From: an uncultured Acidimicrobiia bacterium | GTDB lineage: Bacteria; Actinomycetota; Acidimicrobiia; Spongiisociales; Spongiisociaceae | Assembly: GCA_937900165.1 (NCBI GenBank) | Contig: CALCCX010000277.1 | Coordinates: 1-5,964 of the forward strand | Direction of reading: 5' to 3' | Length of the DNA stretch: 5,964 nt | Shown: piece by piece, positions 1-5,223 of the stretch | Position numbering within the stretch: the stretch's first letter is position 1 | Layout of the letters: every line of letters begins with the position of its first letter | The notes under the pieces: generated by a model | The model's database searches: none | The model's input: only the letters and a program-made list of their open reading frames with translations | What the model was told of the DNA's origin: nothing | Made by a program: the position numbers and the translations under genes

Positions 1-28
1 GGAGTTCAGACGTGTGCTCTTCCGATCT
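1..28. other. Illumina TruSeq adapter remnant (not genomic)
   Basis: The first 28 bases, beginning GGAGTTCAGACGTG and ending GCTCTTCCGATCT, match the last 28 bases of the Illumina TruSeq adapter on the strand ending in CTCTTCCGATCT. This is direct sequence identity from memory of the adapter. These bases should be trimmed and not read as biology. Their presence means the left edge is a contig or read end and that reads were not fully cleaned before assembly. Confidence 0.96.
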
Positions 29-365
29 TGAGGCTCAGGGTTGTCTCGGCTTTCACTTTGTGTGATTCCGGCCAAGCATGAGAACCCGTGCTATGACTGG
101 CGAGGCGGGCGAGGAGCCGATCCGTGCGGTGGATCTGGGCTACGACCCGCCGCCCGAAGCGGGCGATAGCTCGATCCAACTGGTGCCGCCAAAGCCCTTA
201 CTCACTACTGAGCCATCGAAACAACGGTATAAGTCCACGCGCAAAACCCGAGTGACCACCCCCGGACGTGGCTGACTGGCCAGCAACTACGCCGGGCAGA
301 TCGCCAGTCCGATGACGGGGGGCTCGATGCGCCTAGGAATCGTCTGGCGGTCGCCAACGACCCAG
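29..365. other. 337-base stretch with no recognisable gene, downstream of ppdK
   Basis: No protein family, tRNA or rRNA is recognisable here on either strand. The best open frame is plus-strand 78-275 (65 codons, ATG to TGA). Its first 40 or so codons have high-GC third positions (peptide GEAGEEPIRAVDLGYDPPPE), which is mildly coding-like, but there is no ribosome binding site, no homology I recognise, and the second half loses the codon bias. It would be convergent with ppdK. No convincing GC-hairpin plus T-run terminator follows the ppdK stop: the nearest candidates are a short CCAC/GTGG stem near 250-275 with no clean U tract, and a TGGCG/CGCCA repeat at 346-357 with a loop too small to form. 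Confidence 0.4.
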
Positions 366-3026
366 CTACCGGTCGGCCAGCTCTGCGTGGGCGGCGGCGA
401 GTCTGGCGACCGGGACTCGGTAGGGGGAACAGCTCACGTAGTCGAGGCCGGCGTTTTGGAAGAAGGCGATCGAGTCTGGATCTCCGCCGTGTTCGCCGCA
501 CACACCGATCTTCAATTCCGGCCGGGTCTCCCGACCTCGATCGACACCGATGCGCACCAACTCACCCACTCCGGTCTGATCGAGCGACTGAAATGGATCA
601 CGGTCGATCAGACCGCGCTGCACGTACCCTGGCAGGAAACGCCCAGAGTCGTCCCGGCTGAGGCCGGCAGTCGACTGAGTCAGGTCGTTGGTACCAAAGC
701 TGAAGAACTCGGCTCGCTTGGCGATATCGCCCGCCCGTAGGGCCGCCCTCGGCAACTCGATCATCGTGCCAACCAGATAGTCGACGCTGATCCCGTGGTA
801 ACGCAGAACCTCTTCGGCGACCTCGCGCACGATGCCCTCCTGCTGGGTGTACTCGGTCGAGAATGCAACCAGGGGAATCATCACCTCCGGCTTGACAATG
901 ATGCCTCGCTCCGAACAGCGGACCGCGGCGGTGAACACTGCCCGCACCTGCATCTCGGTGACTTCCGGGTAGGCGATCCCAACTCGGCAACCGCGATGGC
1001 CGAGCATCGGGTTGGCCTCTGCGAGCCGTTCGATCTGAGTGAGGATCGTTTCCTTCTCGTTGATCTCCTCCAGCAGACGGTTGATCTTGTCCAGGCTCTT
1101 GGCATGGCCGAGGCGCAATTTGAGGTCGGTGATGCGTTCAACCGTCTCATCTCGACGGGGGAGGAACTCATGGAGTGGGGGGTCGAGGAGGCGAATCGTG
1201 ACGGGCTTGCCGTCCATCACCGTGAAGATGGCCTCGAAGTCGGCAGTCTGAAACGGTTCGATCTTGGCAAGAGCGTCAGCCCTTGTGATGGCATTTGGGG
1301 CCATGATCATTTCGCGCATCGCCTCGATGCGTTCGTCCCCGAAGAACATGTGCTCGGTGCGACAGAGGCCGATCCCCTCTGCGCCCAGTCGTCGAGCGGT
1401 GGTCGCGTCTTGCGGATTGTCGGCGTTGGCCCGGACCCCAAGAGTTCGGAACTCGTCCGCCCATGCCATCAGGGTGTCGTAATAGTTATCCAGCTCGGGC
1501 TCGACCGTCTCCACCTGCCCGGCGAAGATCTGGCCGGTGTTCCCGTCTACGGTCACCCATTCGCCCTTCGAGATGATCCTGTCTCCTGCCCGAAAGAGCT
1601 GGTCGGCGTAGTCGACCTCGATGGCCGAGACACCAACCACGCCGCACTTGCCCATGCCCCTGGCCACGACTGCCGCGTGAGAGGTGACCCCGCCCTTTGT
1701 GGTGATGATGGCCCGGGCCGCCACCATGCCGTGAAAGTCGTCTGGACTGGTCTCATGACGGACCAGCACGACGGCCGCTCCGTTCTCTGCCAGCTCGACG
1801 GCTTCGTCGGCATCAAAAACGACGATTCCGGTGGCGCCCCCAGGAGAGGCAGGCAGCCCCTCGGCGACCAGTTCGTCGTCGGGCCCGGCCATCACCACGG
1901 GGTGAAGGAGCTCTTCGAGCCGCTCCGCAGTGACCCGCATCACCGCCTCCTCCCGAGAAATGACCTCTTCTTCGACCATGTCGACTGCAATGCGAATCGC
2001 TGCCCGCCCGGACCGCTTGCCACGCCGAGTCTGGAGCATCCACAGCCTGCCGTGCTCGACCGTGAATTCGAGATCCTGCATGTCTCGGTGATGGAGTTCG
2101 AGACGGCGGGCAATCTCGGCGAGTTCGGCGAAGACATCAGGCATCTTCTTTTGGAGGGCCGCAATCGGTTCTGGATCGTGACGGCCTGCGACCACATCTT
2201 CGCCTTGGGCATTCAAGAGAAATTCGCCGTATAGGTTGGGTTCACCGGTTGTCGGGTTACGGGTAAACGCGACTCCGGTGCCCGAGTCCTGGCCTGCGTT
2301 GCCGAACACCATCGCCTGCACGCTGACTGCGGTCCCAACGTCGTCTGGGATACCGTTGAGTCGCCGGTAGTCAACGGCCCGGCGATTGGTCCAAGAGTCG
2401 AACACGGCCGCTACTGCCAGCCGTAGCTGTCCCTTCGGCTCGTCGGGCACCTGAGCGTGTGCGTGGCCGAAGACGATGTCCTTGAGCCTGGCGATGATCG
2501 TTTTGCACAAGTCGAGGTCGAACGGCGCACCCTCATCGCGTTTGGCACGATCGGCAACAGCTCTGAGCCGGTCGGCCGGCACTCCGAAAACGACTTCGCC
2601 GAACATCTGAACAAAACGTATGTATGCATCCCAGGCAAATTCGGGATCGCCAGTCAGCTTGGCGAGCCCCTCGACCGTGTCGTCATTGAGGCCGAGGTTG
2701 AGGATGGTGTCCATCATCCCTGGCATCGAGATCGCCGCTCCGGAGCGAACCGAGAACAGGAGTGGGTCGGCCAGCTCCCCGAATCCCTTGCCGGCAATTT
2801 GTTCCACACCCGAGATCGCCGTCGCGACCTCGTCCCAGAGGCCTTCGGGGAAAAGCCGGTCGGCGTCGAAGTAGGCGCGGCTGACTTCTGTGGTGATGGT
2901 GAATCCGGGCGGCACTGGGAACCCGGCCTTGGTCATCCCTGCAAGACCGGCGCCCTTGCCCCCCATCAGCTCCCGCATGGACTCGTCACCTTCGGTGAAA
3001 GGCACCACCCAGGCTGGGCGCGTCAT
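366..3026 (-). CDS. ppdK: Pyruvate, phosphate dikinase (PPDK)
   Basis: Cytosolic enzyme interconverting pyruvate, ATP and phosphate with PEP, AMP and pyrophosphate. In bacteria it serves PPi-dependent glycolysis or gluconeogenic PEP supply. The 886 residues are close to the family length (about 870-900) and all modules are present. The ATP-grasp domain has MGGKGAGLAGM at 21-31 (K24), SVRSG at 92-96 (R94), GTGVAFTRNPTTGE at 249-262 and LQTRRGKR at 331-338. The swivelling phosphohistidine domain has TKGGVTSHAAVVARG at 443-457 with catalytic H450. The PEP/pyruvate TIM barrel has GLCRTEHMFF at 553-562 (R556), TIRLLDPPLHEF at 610-621 (R612), GTMIELPRAA at 753-762 (E757), SFGTNDLTQ at 776-784 (N780, D781) and GVCGEHGGDP at 841-850 with catalytic C843. 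The ATG fits the family N-terminus and has a GAGG Shine-Dalgarno 7 bases upstream. T448, two residues before H450, matches the Thr phosphorylated by the PDRP regulator in plants and some bacteria. No catalytic residue is missing. The gene lies 142 bases behind the upstream gene on the same strand, so co-transcription is possible but not shown. Confidence 0.97.
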   Translation of the reverse strand: MTRPAWVVPFTEGDESMRELMGGKGAGLAGMTKAGFPVPPGFTITTEVSRAYFDADRLFPEGLWDEVATAISGVEQIAGKGFGELADPLLFSVRSGAAISMPGMMDTILNLGLNDDTVEGLAKLTGDPEFAWDAYIRFVQMFGEVVFGVPADRLRAVADRAKRDEGAPFDLDLCKTIIARLKDIVFGHAHAQVPDEPKGQLRLAVAAVFDSWTNRRAVDYRRLNGIPDDVGTAVSVQAMVFGNAGQDSGTGVAFTRNPTTGEPNLYGEFLLNAQGEDVVAGRHDPEPIAALQKKMPDVFAELAEIARRLELHHRDMQDLEFTVEHGRLWMLQTRRGKRSGRAAIRIAVDMVEEEVISREEAVMRVTAERLEELLHPVVMAGPDDELVAEGLPASPGGATGIVVFDADEAVELAENGAAVVLVRHETSPDDFHGMVAARAIITTKGGVTSHAAVVARGMGKCGVVGVSAIEVDYADQLFRAGDRIISKGEWVTVDGNTGQIFAGQVETVEPELDNYYDTLMAWADEFRTLGVRANADNPQDATTARRLGAEGIGLCRTEHMFFGDERIEAMREMIMAPNAITRADALAKIEPFQTADFEAIFTVMDGKPVTIRLLDPPLHEFLPRRDETVERITDLKLRLGHAKSLDKINRLLEEINEKETILTQIERLAEANPMLGHRGCRVGIAYPEVTEMQVRAVFTAAVRCSERGIIVKPEVMIPLVAFSTEYTQQEGIVREVAEEVLRYHGISVDYLVGTMIELPRAALRAGDIAKRAEFFSFGTNDLTQSTAGLSRDDSGRFLPGYVQRGLIDRDPFQSLDQTGVGELVRIGVDRGRETRPELKIGVCGEHGGDPDSIAFFQNAGLDYVSCSPYRVPVARLAAAHAELADR

Positions 3027-3032
3027 TCCGGT

Positions 3033-3038
3033 ACCTCA
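3033..3038 (-). promoter_or_regulatory. Ribosome binding site of ppdK
   Basis: Read on the minus strand the sequence is CCTGAGGTACCGGA followed by ATG. The TGAGGT core resembles the anti-16S complement and GAGG ends 7 bases before the start codon, which fixes the ATG at 3026. It is the only clear Shine-Dalgarno among the starts in this window; the other starts look leaderless or translationally coupled. Confidence 0.7.
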
Positions 3039-3168
3039 GGTTCCATCGGACTCCACATCCAGTCGTTTCATCCATTATTCGGCTGTATGAGGGCTACGGG
3101 TAGGAGTTCTCAGACCTCCAACCCGAAAGATCGGCGTTTCTTGCGAGCCAGACAAGAACGGGCCGGCC

Positions 3169-4986
3169 TCACTCGTTTATGTTTTCATCCAGACCCAGTT
3201 CTCGCTCTGCGTCTTCAATCGTTTGACCGCCCTTCAACACCGGTGCGAACAGGTCGCCGTGGCGGGAGATACGGTCCCAGATGGTGGCGATGGTGAAGTC
3301 GTCGACGCTGACCTCGTCGATCTCGTCCCATCGAATCGGGGTCGAGACAGGCGCACCGGGGCGGGGGCGGACCGAGTACACCGACGCGATGGTCTTGCCT
3401 GCGACGTTCTGGTTGGCGTCGACGAACACCTTGCCGGTGCGTTTGGGGATGTCCCATTCCATCGTGATGTCGTCAGGGTTGGCCGCGGCCAGGAGCTGGC
3501 CGAGCCGATCAACCAGGCGACGAACCCTCGTGAATTCGTAGATCGGTTCGACCGGGACGTAGATGTGCAGGCCAGTCGCCCCCGATGTTTTGAGGTACCC
3601 AACGAGGCCCAGTTGGTCGAGGGCCACTTTCAGCAGCTTGGCGACCGACACCACCTGCTCCCAGGTCGCTCGTTCGGCCGGGTCGAGGTCGAAGATTGCG
3701 TAGCTGGGTACATCGGTGTTCGGCAAGGTCGACAGCCACGGGTGGATCTCGATGCAGCCCATGTTGGCTAACCACATCAGCGACTCAGCGTCGCGCGCCG
3801 TCACGAACCCGATCTCCCCGTCGCGCACGTTGGAGTGGATGGGGGCGAGCGGCATCCAATCCGGCTGATGGCCAGGCGCCTGCTTTTCGTAGAAGAACTC
3901 GCCGTCTGCACCGTCGGGGAATCGGGACATGACGATCGCCCTGCCCAACAGATGGGGGACAAGCACAGGAGCGATCGACGCGTAGTAGGAGATCAGGTCA
4001 CCCTTGGTGAAACCGTCCGGAAAGAAGGGCTTGTCGATGTTCGACAGGGTCAGCCGCCGGTCGAAGCCGACGATCGGGAACTTGCCGGCCTCAGCCGTCG
4101 CCCGCACTTCGACCGGGAACTCGACCAGGCCACTCGCCACCGGCCTGCCAACCTCAGGAGCTTCGGCCAGTCGTTCTTGGGTGGCGGCCACGTCGGCCTG
4201 AATGAGGTCGTGGCTCTCGTCGTCACGAGCCTCGGAGATCATCGTCATCCGCAGCCCGGCCGCCCGAGCCGCCTCGACCAACGGACCGACCTTGAGGCTG
4301 CCCTCTCCGTAGGCGATGTGGCGGATCTCGCCTTTGTCCCCGAATTGGTTGTCTGTGAACTGGGTGTGGAGCGGGTCGAGCATCCAGCCCGCAAAGTTGT
4401 CCCGAAGAAAGGCGATCACGGACGCGAAGGCTTCGACGGTGGTCAGGGCTCCTCCGGACACGGCGTGCACGTGGGCCCAGTCGATGACCGGTCGCACGAA
4501 CGCGAACTGTTTGGCCAACATGGCGATATCACCGAGACTGCCGAACGCCGATTCCTTGCCGGCGGTTTCAAGGCCGACGCCGACACCGAGGTGGCCGACC
4601 TTATCGCCGACCCATTCGAGGTGTTGGCCTATTCGTGAGACGAGTACTTCAGGCTCTTCTCCGTGAGTGCCACCGAGATGGGCGACAATCACCCGCGACC
4701 CGAGTTCCCGTCCCAGCTTGACCGTGTGCTCCAACGCCGCCCGACACTGGATCGCCTTGTCTTCTTCCTGCACGGTGAGCACCGCGAAATACGGAGCGTG
4801 CACCGACAGCCATATCCCCCGATCGGCTGCCTTGGCCCCAAACTCAGCGCAGCGTTTCTCGTCCCATGGGAACCCCTTGACGAATGCCAGCTCGTACGCC
4901 GAGTGACCGCGTTCGACGAGGCTGTCGAGGAACTGCTCGTCTGCTATTCCCTCCGGCGGCATGCCAGAGATTCCGTACCGAATCAT
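3169..4986 (-). CDS. Endonuclease IV-like TIM barrel fused to LigD-type polymerase domain (PolDom)
   Basis: A 605-residue two-domain DNA repair protein. Residues 1-255 are an AP endonuclease family 2 (xylose isomerase-like) barrel with endonuclease IV landmarks: HAPY at 63-66 (H63), VAHLGG at 101-106 (H103), GLETAGK at 138-144 (E140), IDWAHVHA at 168-175 (D169, H172), KGEIRH at 218-223 followed by GEG, and SEAR at 251-254 (E252). Its style recalls archaeal endonuclease IV-like proteins more than E. coli Nfo. After a linker of about 50 residues, 309-585 is a primase-type PolDom as in LigD: LSNIDKPFFPDGFTKGDLI (N316, K319, K328 match the 5'-phosphate pocket), RFPDGADGEFFYEKQAP, MWLANMGCIEIHPW, catalytic FDLDP (D433, D435), TSGATGLHIYVP (H474), KVFVDANQN (D523) and YSVRPRPGAPVSTPIRW. 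Both metal-binding acidic motifs are intact. No ligase or LigD phosphoesterase domain is present. The ATG is the first start after an in-frame TAA four codons upstream. It lacks a Shine-Dalgarno and follows the 63-codon ORF by 9 bases, suggesting translational coupling. Inferred role: cleaning abasic or blocked ends and filling short gaps, in NHEJ or excision repair. The domain calls are strong; the combined function is inference. Confidence 0.93.
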   Translation of the reverse strand: MIRYGISGMPPEGIADEQFLDSLVERGHSAYELAFVKGFPWDEKRCAEFGAKAADRGIWLSVHAPYFAVLTVQEEDKAIQCRAALEHTVKLGRELGSRVIVAHLGGTHGEEPEVLVSRIGQHLEWVGDKVGHLGVGVGLETAGKESAFGSLGDIAMLAKQFAFVRPVIDWAHVHAVSGGALTTVEAFASVIAFLRDNFAGWMLDPLHTQFTDNQFGDKGEIRHIAYGEGSLKVGPLVEAARAAGLRMTMISEARDDESHDLIQADVAATQERLAEAPEVGRPVASGLVEFPVEVRATAEAGKFPIVGFDRRLTLSNIDKPFFPDGFTKGDLISYYASIAPVLVPHLLGRAIVMSRFPDGADGEFFYEKQAPGHQPDWMPLAPIHSNVRDGEIGFVTARDAESLMWLANMGCIEIHPWLSTLPNTDVPSYAIFDLDPAERATWEQVVSVAKLLKVALDQLGLVGYLKTSGATGLHIYVPVEPIYEFTRVRRLVDRLGQLLAAANPDDITMEWDIPKRTGKVFVDANQNVAGKTIASVYSVRPRPGAPVSTPIRWDEIDEVSVDDFTIATIWDRISRHGDLFAPVLKGGQTIEDAERELGLDENINE

Positions 4987-4995
4987 GCACGGAGG

Positions 4996-5187
4996 TTATC
5001 GACTCTCCCGAAAGCGGCATGCGAGCGGCGCTCTGGCCCGCTGGTCGAGAGCGCACGCAAGCGCGGCAATGCGAGCGTCCATGTCGGCCACCAGACCCTC
5101 CTCGCACGGCCCCCCGATCAACGCATACACCTCCCGCCGCACCTCGAGCACCTGCATCGTCCGCCAAATCGAAACCCTACTCATCAC
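4996..5187 (-). CDS. Small protein of unknown function (63 aa) upstream of the EndoIV-PolDom gene
   Basis: A 63-codon frame starting GTG-ATG (either could be the start; 5187 or 5184) and ending TAA. I do not recognise the product. It has no signal peptide or membrane segment and no obvious Cys/His cluster; most of it (about residues 8-50) looks helix-forming, and the tail is Arg-rich. Support for it being real: third codon positions are strongly GC-biased, a near-consensus promoter ends 8 bases before the GTG, and its stop lies 9 bases before the ATG of the large repair gene, which has no ribosome binding site of its own. It may therefore act mainly as a leader cistron that delivers ribosomes, or encode a small partner of the repair protein. 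The alternative is a chance frame within a short 5' leader. Confidence 0.55.
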   Translation of the reverse strand: MMSRVSIWRTMQVLEVRREVYALIGGPCEEGLVADMDARIAALACALDQRARAPLACRFRESR

Positions 5188-5195
5188 AGGTTGAT

Positions 5196-5223
5196 ATTAT
5201 TCGATAGTAGTTAACGTTGTCAA
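5196..5223 (-). promoter_or_regulatory. Sigma70-type promoter for the small ORF / EndoIV-PolDom operon
   Basis: On the minus strand there is a perfect -35 hexamer TTGACA (5218-5223), a 16-base spacer, and a -10 hexamer AATAAT (5196-5201, five of six matches to TATAAT). The region is AT-rich against a GC-rich background. A start about 7 bases past the -10 falls near 5189, only about 2 bases from the GTG at 5187, so the transcript would be leaderless or nearly so, a common arrangement in actinobacteria. A GTTAAC palindrome lies in the spacer (5209-5214). No LexA-type box is seen at this promoter. Confidence 0.65.

Noticed and set aside
795..2234. Long plus-strand open frame of 479 codons
   Set aside because: It is antisense to the middle of ppdK, whose motifs are unmistakable. 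The peptide has no family features and is His/Asp/Gly-rich, as expected from an antisense frame of a GC-rich gene.
3138..3158. Hairpin TTCTTG/CAAGAA between the EndoIV-PolDom stop and ppdK
   Set aside because: Only a 6-bp AT-rich stem with a 9-base loop and no following T run on the minus strand, so it is not credible as a terminator.
2457..3296. Plus-strand open frame of 279 codons crossing the ppdK start
   Set aside because: It runs antisense through ppdK, its upstream gap and the end of the next gene, and shows no recognisable domain.
3835..4638. Plus-strand open frame of 267 codons
   Set aside because: Antisense to both domains of the EndoIV-PolDom gene, with no motifs.
4991..4996. GGAGGT on the plus strand, resembling a Shine-Dalgarno
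   Set aside because: No start codon opening a credible gene follows at the right distance. On the coding strand it reads ACCTCC and cannot serve the EndoIV-PolDom start.
4663..5214. Plus-strand open frame of 183 codons
   Set aside because: Antisense to the start of the EndoIV-PolDom gene, the small ORF and the promoter; no family resemblance and no upstream signals.
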